From the NCBI RefSeq assembly GCF_042678185.1, contig NZ_JBHUDQ010000001.1: DNA of 64,000 nucleotides. The stretch is one strand, 5' to 3'. How positions within the stretch are numbered: the first letter of the stretch is position 1; every line of letters starts with the position of its first letter. Shown here piece after piece: positions 1-6,158 of the stretch. Source of the DNA: Ramlibacter ginsenosidimutans (GTDB lineage Bacteria; Pseudomonadota; Gammaproteobacteria; Burkholderiales; Burkholderiaceae_C). The position numbers and the translations under genes are program-made. The notes under the pieces are model-generated. The model did not search any database and had not been told where the DNA came from. It worked only from the letters and a program-made list of their open reading frames with translations.

Positions 1-872
1 TGCGCGCCCTGGAACAGGCCGTATTCGTTCAGCTTGAGTCCCGCCTCCTGCGCGAGCCGGCGCAGCGCGATGTTGTGCGGCTTCGAGCCTGTGAAGTACA
101 GCAGCGCCGCGCCGAAGCTCGCCTGCGGCACCACCCGCAAGTCCACCTGCACACCGCCTTGCAGCACGATGCTGGCCCGGGTGCTGCCCTTGGCCAGCAC
201 ACGCTGCACGCCGTTGCCTCCAGCGAAGCGCTCCATCACCGGCGATCCCCTGCCGGCGCTCACCAGCAGGTCGATGTCGCCGACCGTGTCGCGCCGACGG
301 CGCAGGCTGCCGGCGACGGCTGCCTGCTGCACGCCGGCCACGGTTTGCAGTTCGGCCAGCAGCGCCGCGGCCATCGGCGCCGCCGTCGCGAGCGGCACGC
401 GCCGCTGCGTCTTCAGGAGGGCGATGATGGCGTCGAGGATGCGACGCTCGGCGTCGCGGCTGAAGCCGCGCACGCCGCGGATGCGCCCCTGTTCCGCCGC
501 GGCCTGCAGGTCGGCCAGGCACTGCACGCCCAGGGCTCCACGCAGCGCCTGCACGCGCCGGGGGCCGATGCCGGGGAGCCGCAGCAACTCCGTGATCCCT
601 TCTGGCAGTTCCTTGCGCAACGCATCGAGCTGGACGCAGCTGCCGGTGGCGACGATCTCCGCGATCTTGCCGGCGAGGTCCTTGCCGATCCCGGGCAGGT
701 CATCGAGGTCTTCGCCGGCCGCGATCATTTCCTTCGCGCTGCGCCCGAGGCCGGCCAGCGTGCGCGCGGCATTGCGGTAAGCCCGCACGCGAAATGCGTT
801 GCCACCCTGCACCTCCAGCAGGTCGGCGATCTCGTCGAAGACGGCCGCGGCGGCAGCATTGGAATAGGCCAT
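1..872 (-). CDS. polX: DNA polymerase X family protein, 3' end outside window
   Basis: The first 290 residues of a family X DNA polymerase are visible, starting at an ATG at 872; the reading frame is open to the window edge, so the C-terminus (normally including a PHP phosphoesterase domain in bacterial PolX, about 570 residues in total) is not seen. Two helix-hairpin-helix motifs are present, both with LPGIG, at about residues 59-63 and 99-103. The polymerase palm signature GSLRR is at about residue 188, followed by the metal-binding pair D199/D201 in GDIDLL. The family does gap-filling synthesis in base excision repair and, through the PHP domain, 3'-5' exonuclease and AP-endonuclease work. 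It is transcribed away from the neighbouring CDP-archaeol-synthase-like gene, so the short 873-975 spacer holds divergent start regions. Confidence 0.93.
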   Translation of the reverse strand, partial: MAYSNAAAAAVFDEIADLLEVQGGNAFRVRAYRNAARTLAGLGRSAKEMIAAGEDLDDLPGIGKDLAGKIAEIVATGSCVQLDALRKELPEGITELLRLPGIGPRRVQALRGALGVQCLADLQAAAEQGRIRGVRGFSRDAERRILDAIIALLKTQRRVPLATAAPMAAALLAELQTVAGVQQAAVAGSLRRRRDTVGDIDLLVSAGRGSPVMERFAGGNGVQRVLAKGSTRASIVLQGGVQVDLRVVPQASFGAALLYFTGSKPHNIALRRLAQEAGLKLNEYGLFQGA

Positions 873-975
873 GCGGCTCGTTCCTTTCGTCGAAAGAGAA
901 CCGTAGGCCGTGGCCGCTGCAGCAAGTTGACGTGCATCAACCGCGTGGCATGGGGCGTTTCCAGAATGAAGAACG

Positions 976-1467
976 ATGGATGACTTCTGGCTCGCCCTGC
1001 GCCTGCTGCTGTTGCTGACCGTGGCCAACAACGGGCCCATCGCGGCCAAGTTGCTGCTGCGAGCGCGATGGGATCGGCCGATCGATGGCGGTGTACTGTT
1101 CCGTGACGGCCGTCCTTTGCTCGGTCATTCCAAGACCTGGCGAGGCCTGGCCTCCGCCGTGCTGCTGTCGGCGCTGCTCGCGCCCGTCCTTGGCTTCAGC
1201 GCCGCCATCGGTGCGCTCACCGGCGCACTGAGCATGGTCGGGGATGCGCTGGCCAGTTTCACCAAGCGCCGGCTGGGCGTGCCCACTAGCGGCCGCTCGT
1301 TCGGCCTCGATCAACTGCCCGAGGCCGTCCTGCCTTTGCTGGTGCTGCATGAACCGCTGCAGCTGTCGTGGCCGCTGATCACGGGCGTGGCAGTCGCATT
1401 CCTCCTGCTGGAAACGCCGGCGGCGCGGCTGGCACATCGGTTGGGATGGCGGGATACGCCGCACTGA
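976..1467 (+). CDS. CDP-archaeol synthase-like integral membrane protein
   Basis: A 163-residue protein that is mostly hydrophobic, with about five membrane segments and the conserved family pattern NNGPI near residue 22, GHSKTWRG near residue 50, and GDALASFTKRR followed by FGLDQLPE around residues 90-116. These match the CarS/DUF46 family, whose archaeal members move CMP from CTP onto unsaturated archaeol; the family is related to CdsA (CDP-diacylglycerol synthase). Bacterial members are short and their substrate is not settled, so only the fold and a CTP-dependent lipid cytidylyl activity are inferred. The gene starts at an ATG at 976 and its stop at 1467 lies next to the broken end of a truncated cassette gene on the other strand. 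Confidence 0.75.
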   Translation: MDDFWLALRLLLLLTVANNGPIAAKLLLRARWDRPIDGGVLFRDGRPLLGHSKTWRGLASAVLLSALLAPVLGFSAAIGALTGALSMVGDALASFTKRRLGVPTSGRSFGLDQLPEAVLPLLVLHEPLQLSWPLITGVAVAFLLLETPAARLAHRLGWRDTPH

Positions 1468-1659
1468 AGGATGGGCAAGGTGATCCTCGCGCGAGCGCAG
1501 TGGCACATCGCTGAAGATGAGCGTCGCATCCATGAAGGCGAACAGGACCGTGATATGCGCGGGAACGCCCAACCGCGCGGACTCGTCGTAAAGCATCCGG
1601 AGTTCGCGAACGCACTCCTCCGCTTCCGGCGCCTTCACGATGAAGGCAGAGGATCCCAC
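1468..1659 (-). pseudogene. 2'-5' RNA ligase family protein, 3'-truncated remnant
   Basis: Reading from a GTG at 1659, the first 45 or so residues match the start of the 2'-5' RNA ligase/cyclic phosphodiesterase family: a hydrophobic AFIV strand, an LRMLYDESARLGVPAH stretch and the first catalytic-type motif HITVLF near residue 35. The second HxT motif and the rest of the roughly 170-residue domain are missing; after FMD the frame simply continues as nonsense through the opposite strand of the CDP-archaeol-synthase-like gene. The start is 5 bases after the end of the attC site at 1664-1777, so this is the last cassette of the array, cut off where it meets the flanking chromosome. The end coordinate is the stop of the neighbouring gene, not a defined break. 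Confidence 0.6.
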
Positions 1660-1663
1660 TGAG

Positions 1664-1777
1664 GGCTAAGGTCGGAACTGACCCGCACGCACCGACCGCG
1701 CGCCGCGAGGTGCACGATCTCCTGCGCGCCTCGCGGTGCGCTGCCGGCGCGGGTCCGCGTCGACCGACCTGTTGGAC
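1664..1777 (-). other. attC-like recombination site 7
   Basis: 114 bp between GGCTAAG (1664-1670, degenerate outer end) and GTTGGAC (1771-1777). The inside is an imperfect palindrome (for example CGCCGCGAGG against CCTCGCGGTG), and the end next to the acetyltransferase stop carries the TCGACCGACCTGTT motif shared with the other sites. It belongs to the acetyltransferase cassette. Confidence 0.7.
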
Positions 1778-1786
1778 ATCGAAGCG

Positions 1787-2260
1787 TCAGAGTTCATGCG
1801 AGTACACGATGAAGCCGAGATGCTTGGCCATCCTGTCATAGAGCGCGCGACCAGCAACGTTGGTCGTCTGCGTGGTCCAGTAGACGCGCGAACTCCCGGC
1901 CTCTTTCGCGGTGTCCAGCACCTGCTGAATGAGCGCGCGCCCGACTCCCCGGCCACGGCATGCCTCGTCGGTGAACAGGTCCTGCAGGTAGCAGACGTCA
2001 GCAAGACGCGTCGTGCTGCGATGAAACAGGAAGTGCACGATGCCGACGACCCTGCCGTCCAGTTCGGCTACGAACGCGTGCACCGACTCGGCGGCATCAA
2101 AGAACCGCTCCCATGTCTGTTCCGTCACACGCTCGTCCAGGGCGGTGGCTCCGCTGCGTCCGTAGAACGCGTTGTAGCCATCCCAGAGTGGACGCCATTG
2201 CGGGTAGTCATCGTGCCGGATGGGTCTGACGAGTGGAGGAGTCACTGTGCTTGTTCGCAT
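1787..2260 (-). CDS. GNAT family N-acetyltransferase (integron cassette)
   Basis: 157 residues, the usual length of a single GNAT domain. It shows an N-terminal VRPIRHDDYPQW strand-helix, a beta-4 strand FLFHRSTTRLADVCYLQDLFTDEACRGRGVG region with the acetyl-CoA pyrophosphate-binding R-G-R-G-V-G loop near residue 100, and the C-terminal ALYDRMA helix typical of the family. The acceptor (amine or protein) cannot be told. The ATG follows directly after the GTTAATC end of attC site 6 with no Shine-Dalgarno sequence, and the stop lies 10 bases before attC site 7, the layout of a one-gene cassette. It has no promoter of its own that can be recognised; expression would depend on read-through from upstream. 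Confidence 0.85.
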   Translation of the reverse strand: MRTSTVTPPLVRPIRHDDYPQWRPLWDGYNAFYGRSGATALDERVTEQTWERFFDAAESVHAFVAELDGRVVGIVHFLFHRSTTRLADVCYLQDLFTDEACRGRGVGRALIQQVLDTAKEAGSSRVYWTTQTTNVAGRALYDRMAKHLGFIVYSHEL

Positions 2261-2341
2261 GATTAACGCAGAAACGAGCGGCGGACAGTAGGCGGCGCCA
2301 GCGTGCGGCGAGAACGTCCGTATCGGCTGCCAAGGTTAACT
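2261..2341 (-). other. attC-like recombination site 6 (short)
   Basis: 81 bp from GATTAAC (2261-2267) to GTTAACT (2335-2341). Outer ends fit the RYYYAAC/GTTRRRY pattern loosely and the interior palindrome is weaker than in the 114-bp sites, but the position between the DUF7661 stop and the acetyltransferase start is exactly where the cassette boundary must be. Confidence 0.55.
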
Positions 2342-2381
2342 AACACCACCAAGGAGAACCGCCTGACGGGGACGACCACCA

Positions 2382-2600
2382 TCACGGGATTCTCCGCACG
2401 TCACCGTGGCCTGGAGTCGCGTTTTCGTGAAAGAGATCGAACAGGTACTGCTCCAACTCAGCATCCTCAATGAAGTCGGGAATCACGAAGCCCGCCGGCA
2501 ACTGCTTTCCATCGGCTCCGACGGCATAAGCCTGCCACAGTTCGCCCTCGCGTCGAACGAGGAATATCCGACCAAAGACGTTGAAGCGCAGTGCGTCCAT
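2382..2600 (-). CDS. DUF7661-like small protein (integron cassette)
   Basis: 72 residues from the ATG at 2600, which is 5 bases after the GTTAGAC end of attC site 5. The sequence starts with the RFNVFGR pattern, contains a GKQLPAGFVIPDF middle and ends with an LEQYLFDLFHENATP helix, which agrees with the DUF7661 family of small bacterial proteins as I recall it; function unknown. No signal peptide or membrane segment. A longer reading upstream would run through attC site 5 and is not credible. Single-gene cassette, no recognisable Shine-Dalgarno sequence. Confidence 0.65.
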   Translation of the reverse strand: MDALRFNVFGRIFLVRREGELWQAYAVGADGKQLPAGFVIPDFIEDAELEQYLFDLFHENATPGHGDVRRIP

Positions 2601-2605
2601 GCGCG

Positions 2606-2719
2606 GTCTAACGTGAGGGTGACCGGCACGTTGCGGCAAGGGGCCGCGCGGTGCAAGATTTCCAACGGCATTGTGCGGCCTCTTGCCGCAACGTGTCCGA
2701 ATCGACCGACCTGTTATTC
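2606..2719 (-). other. attC-like recombination site 5
   Basis: 114 bp from GTCTAAC (2606-2612) to GTTATTC (2713-2719). Two long arms (about 25 bases each, beginning GGCACGTTGCGGCAAG on one side and its near-complement on the other) would fold into a hairpin with few mismatches, as needed for single-strand attC recombination. It is closely similar in sequence to the site at 4291-4404. Confidence 0.8.
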
Positions 2720-2730
2720 CTCACGCGCCG

Positions 2731-3045
2731 CTACTCGCCAGCAACCGCCAGCAATGCCTTGGGATTCTTGCGGGCGATGGCGAGAAGCGTGCGAGCAGCC
2801 CCGCTCGGCTGCTTACGGCCTTGCTCCCAGCCCTGAATGGTGCGCACGGAAACTCCAAGCAGCTTGGCGAATTGCGACTGTGAGAGTCCGGTGCGCTCAC
2901 GGGCCTCGATTGCGGGGGAAGAAACCACCTGGGTCTTCCCGGCCTTCATCTGCTGCACTGAATCAAGCAATTCGACTGCCAAGTCGCGCTTGGATTCGTA
3001 TGCGCGCAATTGCGCTTCGGACAGGGGTTTACTCTTCGAGGGCAC
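2731..3045 (-). CDS. XRE-type antitoxin-like regulator, no toxin partner (integron cassette)
   Basis: 104 residues from a GTG at 3045, chosen because GGGAG lies 7 bases upstream; an ATG at 3102, two bases after the attC end, would add a hydrophobic 19-residue leader that is not family-like. The C-terminal half is a helix-turn-helix of the NadS/YiaG/HigA antitoxin type: SPAIEARERTGLSQSQF, FAKLLGVSVRTIQGWEQGR and then KQPSGAARTLLAIA. Such proteins normally sit directly after a RelE/HigB-type toxin and repress the pair. Here the cassette contains only the antitoxin-like gene, so it may be a solitary regulator or an anti-addiction relic. DNA binding is clear from the motif; target unknown. Confidence 0.75.
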   Translation of the reverse strand: MPSKSKPLSEAQLRAYESKRDLAVELLDSVQQMKAGKTQVVSSPAIEARERTGLSQSQFAKLLGVSVRTIQGWEQGRKQPSGAARTLLAIARKNPKALLAVAGE

Positions 3046-3104
3046 GGCGGATCTCCCAGCGAACACTCCGAGGAGCGCTAGTGCGAACGTGAGCTTCCGC
3101 ATCC

Positions 3105-3218
3105 GTCTAACGTCGGAGTTGCCCGGCATGCAACGGCATTGCGCCGCCGGGCGTATGCTCACCGGCACGCTTCGCGGCGCTATGCGGTTGCGTGTCCGCG
3201 TCGAACGACCTGTCAGGG
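3105..3218 (-). other. attC-like recombination site 4
   Basis: 114 bp from GTCTAAC (3105-3111) to GTCAGGG (3212-3218). The arms GCCCGGCATGCAACGGCA... and ...GCGGTTGCGTGTCC are only partly complementary, but length and the TCGAACGACCTGTC end agree with its relatives. The stop of the secreted-protein gene begins at 3220-3222, right beside it. Confidence 0.7.
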
Positions 3219-3219
3219 C

Positions 3220-3723
3220 TCACGACCGCGGCACTCCCTGGGGATCTCGACAGCCCTCAGCGGCCTTCCTGATGCGAGGATCTTCCGGCTCGTCACCGAG
3301 GCGACCAAGAAGGATGAAGCGATCAGCTCTCTCGCCGGGCAATTGCAGCCGGAGCACCAACTCCGAAGATCCGATGAAGAAGTGAAATGGGTCGGAGGGC
3401 ACGAACTTCGCCAGTTCAGGCTCGTCGGCATAGCGACCGAGAATGACACGCCCCTTGTAGAGGGTCATGTGTCCGCCCGCCAGCGTTCCGCGATAGAGGC
3501 GGATGCCGGATATCTCCTCGTTCATTCCGTTGACTCGAAGAGCACAAACGGATGAACCATTCGGCAAGACGTACCAGTTCTCACCAAAAGAAGGTCGGCT
3601 TCCGTTGATGGTCAATGGCGATTCGCTCGCTCCCCACCACCCTTCCGGCGATGCGGCAGCGTGAGAATTGTTCGCGGCGCTGAAAACGCTGAACAAAACG
3701 ACTGCTGGGAATCGGCGGAACAT
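3220..3723 (-). CDS. Secreted protein of unknown function (integron cassette)
   Basis: 167 residues with a classical signal peptide: positively charged MFRR, a hydrophobic AVVLFSVFSA core, and a likely cut after SHA around residue 22. The mature part has WWGASESPLTING, two regions rich in strand formers and a late LVLRLQLPGERADRFILLGRL segment; I do not recognise a family. The ATG is 6 bases after the GTTAGGG end of attC site 3 and the stop touches attC site 4, so it is a complete single-gene cassette. Exported to periplasm or surface is the only role the sequence supports. Confidence 0.65.
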   Translation of the reverse strand: MFRRFPAVVLFSVFSAANNSHAAASPEGWWGASESPLTINGSRPSFGENWYVLPNGSSVCALRVNGMNEEISGIRLYRGTLAGGHMTLYKGRVILGRYADEPELAKFVPSDPFHFFIGSSELVLRLQLPGERADRFILLGRLGDEPEDPRIRKAAEGCRDPQGVPRS

Positions 3724-3729
3724 CGTGCG

Positions 3730-3816
3730 CCCTAACGTAGAGGTGCCGGGCCACGAACAGGAGCGAGCGCAGCTCGCGGACGCCGGTGGGCGTCCGTGTC
3801 GACCGCAAGGTTAGAT
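3730..3816 (-). other. attC-like recombination site 3 (87 bp)
   Basis: From CCCTAAC (3730-3736) to GTTAGAT (3810-3816), with an inner GAGCGAGCGCAGCTCGC hairpin. Shorter than the 114-bp sites but with well-matched outer ends. Confidence 0.7.
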
Positions 3817-3831
3817 CGTGACACGAGAGGT

Positions 3832-4269
3832 CTACGCATTCGCTGCCTTCACCAAAGGAAGGCCTGCGCTCGCCCAACCTTCGACGCCACTCTTGAGGTT
3901 TTGGACGTACTTGAACCCGTTCCGGACAAGGATGTCCGTGGCTTCGGGGCCGCTGCTGTGGCCGTCATTGCAATAGACCACGATCTGACGCTCTTTCGCC
4001 TGACTCAATGCAAGCGGGATGCTCGTCCGAAGTGCGACCAACGGAATAAGCATTGCGCCTGGCAGATGCCGATAGTCGAACGGATCCTGGCCTCTAACGT
4101 CAACTGCAAGCGCCCCAGCATCGAGGAGCGCTTTAGCTTTCGCAACATCGACTTCCGGCACGCTGAAGCGCGTCGAGCGGCTGGATTGGCCCGTCGCGAC
4201 CCAAACAACCCCGACAAGTCCCAAGCCGATCACTGCCAAAGCGTCTCGCCTTCCCGCCACTCTGGACAT
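3832..4269 (-). CDS. Membrane-anchored rhodanese domain protein (integron cassette)
   Basis: 145 residues starting at an ATG at 4269 preceded by GAGGGAG at good spacing. A single hydrophobic segment (ALAVIGLGLVGVVWVA, about residues 10-25) anchors or exports the protein; the rest is one rhodanese domain with LAVDVRGQDPFDYRHLPGA (CH2A-type region) and the catalytic loop VVYCNDGHSSG, whose cysteine would carry the persulfide. Rhodaneses move sulfane sulfur between thiols; a periplasmic single-domain form could act in sulfur handling or redox repair, but the substrate is unknown. It is a complete cassette between attC sites 2 and 3. Confidence 0.85.
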   Translation of the reverse strand: MSRVAGRRDALAVIGLGLVGVVWVATGQSSRSTRFSVPEVDVAKAKALLDAGALAVDVRGQDPFDYRHLPGAMLIPLVALRTSIPLALSQAKERQIVVYCNDGHSSGPEATDILVRNGFKYVQNLKSGVEGWASAGLPLVKAANA

Positions 4270-4290
4270 AGCGTCTCCCTCAATGAAGCG

Positions 4291-4404
4291 ATCTAGCGTG
4301 AAGATGACCGGCACGTTGTGGCAAGGGGCTGCACGGTGCACGATCTCCGACGCCGCGGTGCAGCCCCTTGACGCAACGTGCCCAAGTCGACCGACCTGTC
4401 AGGC
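4291..4404 (-). other. attC-like recombination site 2
   Basis: 114 bp from ATCTAGC (4291-4297) to GTCAGGC (4398-4404). Its arms at 4310-4334 and 4358-4382 are complementary at 23 of 25 positions by eye, the strongest hairpin of the array. The stop codon of the small membrane protein overlaps the outer GTCAGGC. Confidence 0.85.
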
Positions 4405-4677
4405 ATCAACTCCACGTGCCTCGAACTCAATTCCCCCAATGTGCTTGTATAGCAAGTTGTACACCGCGCATCCAATAGCGACGCTGATATAGCCCGCCAC
4501 CAGGTACAGCACCGGCATTACAAGCAAGATCAATGTTGGAGGTCTGGCTTCCGGCGGTGCGCTCGCAAATGCGATCAGCATCATCGGAACCATGAATACC
4601 AGCGAGCTCACCAAGGCAAGCACTGAAAAGACCTTTCCGTTCTGGTGCGGCGAGAACCGCGCGATCTGCTGTTTCAT
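4399..4677 (-). CDS. Small integral membrane protein, IGGIEFE type (integron cassette)
   Basis: 92 residues from an ATG at 4677, preceded by GGGGAGG about 9 bases upstream. A short basic N-terminus (QQIARFSPHQNGKVF) is followed by two membrane segments, about residues 16-38 and 50-73, and an ending YNLLYKHIGGIEFE that recurs in small uncharacterised proteobacterial membrane proteins. No enzymatic motif. The start lies well inside the cassette, about 75 bases after the attC end, unlike the other cassette genes, so this cassette carries its own ribosome site. Function unknown. Confidence 0.7.
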   Translation of the reverse strand: MKQQIARFSPHQNGKVFSVLALVSSLVFMVPMMLIAFASAPPEARPPTLILLVMPVLYLVAGYISVAIGCAVYNLLYKHIGGIEFEARGVDA

Positions 4678-4752
4678 TCGAAGGCGCCTCCCCACGCCTG
4701 CGACGATTGTCTGATCGAAGTGCGCGAGCGCCAAGCTCCCTGTGACTTTGAT

Positions 4753-4866
4753 GCCTAACGTGAAGGTGAGCGGCGACCAGCGGCAAAGCGGCGCGTGGCG
4801 CTCGATTTCCAACGGCACTACGCGACGCTGTGCCACTGGGTGTCGGTTGCGAACGAACTGTTAAAT
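4753..4866 (-). other. attC-like recombination site 1
   Basis: 114 bp from GCCTAAC (4753-4759) to GTTAAAT (4860-4866); both ends match the RYYYAAC/GTTRRRY consensus fully. The arms AGCGGCGACCAGCGGCA and TGCCACTGGGTGTCGGTT pair with a few mismatches. The stop of the deleted acetyltransferase is inside the outer GTTAAAT. Confidence 0.8.
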
Positions 4867-5052
4867 CTCGGGTCGCGCGATGAAAGCCTGCTTGCCATGG
4901 CGATCGAAGCCGGCACTTTCGTAGAACCGGAACGTTCCTTCATCCAGCCTGCCAGTTTGAAGCATCACCTTGTAGCAGCCCGCTGTGTGCAGATGCGCGT
5001 AAAGGCGAAGCAACTCGTCGAGATCGGATTCGCGAAGACGGCGGATTTCCAT
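4861..5052 (-). pseudogene. GNAT acetyltransferase with internal in-frame deletion (integron cassette)
   Basis: 63 residues from an ATG at 5052, 7 bases after GTTAGTC. The first 22 residues (MEIRRLRESDLDELLRLYAH) are a normal GNAT start, and the last 40 (AGCYKVMLQTGR, FYESAGFDRHGKQAF) are a normal GNAT end, but the whole middle of the domain, about 85 residues with the acetyl-CoA-binding loop, is missing. The join between them, at about residue 23, keeps the frame. The protein cannot bind acetyl-CoA as known family members do, so it is a decayed cassette gene. Confidence 0.75.
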
Positions 5053-5065
5053 TTGCGCGGACTAA

Positions 5066-5224
5066 CGTCGCTGTCAATGATGGGTTTGGCGGCAAGGCCG
5101 GGAACCGCAGTGCTTCCTATGTGTTCGCGCTTCCCCGACAGCCACGGGGCCAGGGCGTCACAAAGGTCTCGCCGCTCAAGTGGGAAGCCTCGACCCACTT
5201 GAGGTCGTACTCGGCGAGCGTCAC
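5066..5224 (-). pseudogene. GrpB family fragment, frameshifted and truncated
   Basis: Starting at a GTG at 5224 that overlaps the stop of the preceding gene, the frame gives TLAEYDLKWVEAS, a GrpB/UPF0157 N-terminus; a shift near 5180 moves to the frame giving RRDLCDALAPWL and then the family hallmark EHIGSTAVPGLAAKPIID. The homology stops at 5066 where a GACGTTAGTC cassette junction begins. GrpB-like proteins are nucleotidyltransferase-fold proteins of poorly known function. Two separate lesions mean it is not functional; the second one marks the proximal edge of the cassette array. Confidence 0.65.
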
Positions 5225-5448
5225 GCCTCGCGGATCGCCCTCATCAACGCATCGAAGCGCTCGCCGCACAGCGCCCGCAGCCGCTCGACTTCCGCGATGG
5301 CGTGAGTCGGCTTGGCGGTCTGGCCGCGCAGGTACAGACCGATGGCGTCGGACAGCACCTGTTCCATGCGACGTAGTTCACTGTTGATCTCCTCCCAGTC
5401 GGTATGCAATCGCGCGATGTTGCCCTGCGGGCGGGAGGACGCATTCAT
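5221..5448 (-). CDS. Small helical protein of unknown function
   Basis: 75 residues, almost all predicted helix, with heptad-like spacing through WEEINSELRRMEQVLSDAI and a second helix AIAEVERLRALCGERFDALMRAIREA, consistent with a short coiled coil. It has no signal peptide or membrane segment and no family that I recognise. Its stop overlaps the start of the GrpB fragment (GTGA), so the two were once translated together. Base composition is typical of the chromosome, unlike the cassettes. Confidence 0.5.
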   Translation of the reverse strand: MNASSRPQGNIARLHTDWEEINSELRRMEQVLSDAIGLYLRGQTAKPTHAIAEVERLRALCGERFDALMRAIREA

Positions 5449-5515
5449 GGCCGCCTCAGTCTATCGGCTGCTCGCTCGGCCGCAGGTAACGAGCCGTTGG
5501 CCAGCCGCCAGGCGG

Positions 5516-5806
5516 TCACCTCAGGTACACCAGCAACCCGACCACCGCCGCCGTGGCGAGCGCGACCAGCAGCACGGCGGCGCCGCCGGACTCGGCGATG
5601 CTGCGCGGGCGGCCCCGGTCGATCTGTTCCCACACCGGCTCGTCATCGGGCGGCGGGACGCTGCCGTAACGGCGCACGGGAATGTCGCTGCGGACGCCGA
5701 TCCCGCAGCGCGCATGCGCGCCCGCGTCCTCGTGCGTGCCGCTCGCGCGGCCGGCCGCGTCCCGCACGCCGGCCGGTTCGCCCCAGCCCTCCGCCTGTGT
5801 CTGCAT
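5516..5806 (-). CDS. Small tail-anchored membrane protein, unknown
   Basis: 96 residues: a hydrophilic, proline- and arginine-containing N-terminal part ending in PPPDDEPVWEQIDRGRPRS, then a single C-terminal hydrophobic segment AAVLLVALATAAVVGLLVYL. This suggests a tail-anchored inner-membrane protein with its N-terminus in the cytoplasm. No family recognised. It could be a false gene because of high GC content, but the clear membrane end supports it. Confidence 0.45.
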   Translation of the reverse strand: MQTQAEGWGEPAGVRDAAGRASGTHEDAGAHARCGIGVRSDIPVRRYGSVPPPDDEPVWEQIDRGRPRSIAESGGAAVLLVALATAAVVGLLVYLR

Positions 5807-6140
5807 ATCGATCCAGATTCCAGAACAAGCAGGCAGCGTAGCGAGCCGCCCGCGCCGGCGTCAAACCCCCGTTCGGGGTATGCCGCGGGGCGCCAGGGCG
5901 AGCACGGCCTTGCATCCGTAGATCACGATCGGCGGCGCATCGAGCTCGCCGATGAGCATTCCAGGAAGCCGCGCAGCAGGTGCGGCTGGCCTTCGAGCGC
6001 GAAGCAGCGACAGTGAAGCAACGGGCTGGCCAGCGCGTAAGCGAGCACCAGCACGAGCAGCCGGGGCGGCGTGATGCGAGGCCGCGTGCGGTCAGGAGTC
6101 CAGCAAGCCTGGCATGGTAGAGCAGTGATATTGCTACTTT
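5807..6140. other. Region without a supportable gene
   Basis: Frames are open on both strands because of GC content, but none shows a domain, ribosome site or membrane pattern that I can defend. A short minus-strand frame ending at 5870 (MLIGELDAPPIVIYG...) is the best candidate and is left uncalled. Confidence 0.4.
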
Positions 6141-6158
6141 TTGCTTCACAATTCCAGC

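Larger units (their letters stand above)
1468..5065 (-). mobile_element. Integron gene-cassette array without integrase (CALIN-type)
   Basis: Eight short genes or gene remnants are all on the minus strand, and seven intervals between them are attC-like sites (five of exactly 114 bp, others 87 and 81 bp). The outer 7-mers of each site read like RYYYAAC at one end and GTTRRRY at the other, the interior is an imperfect palindrome, and each gene starts only a few bases after a GTTRRRY end while its stop falls in or near the next site. The 114-bp sites share sequence with each other, especially a TCGACCGACCTGTY-like end, as in sedentary chromosomal integrons. Neither side of the array shows a tyrosine recombinase intI gene, so this is a cluster of attC sites lacking an integrase, at least within the window. 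Functions of the cassettes are unrelated, as usual. Confidence 0.85.

Noticed and set aside
937..1659. A 240-residue minus-strand open frame across the CDP-archaeol-synthase-like gene
   Set aside because: Only its first part (down to about 1520) is related to 2'-5' RNA ligases; the rest is Q/R/G-rich antisense of a well-supported gene.
4427..4786. Alternative minus-strand frame overlapping the small membrane protein
   Set aside because: It lacks membrane segments or motifs, whereas the called frame has two clear helices, a ribosome site and the family-like IGGIEFE end.
5870..5965. Short minus-strand frame giving MLIGELDAPPIVIYG...
   Set aside because: About 32 residues, no ribosome site and no recognised family; it looked protein-like only near its end.
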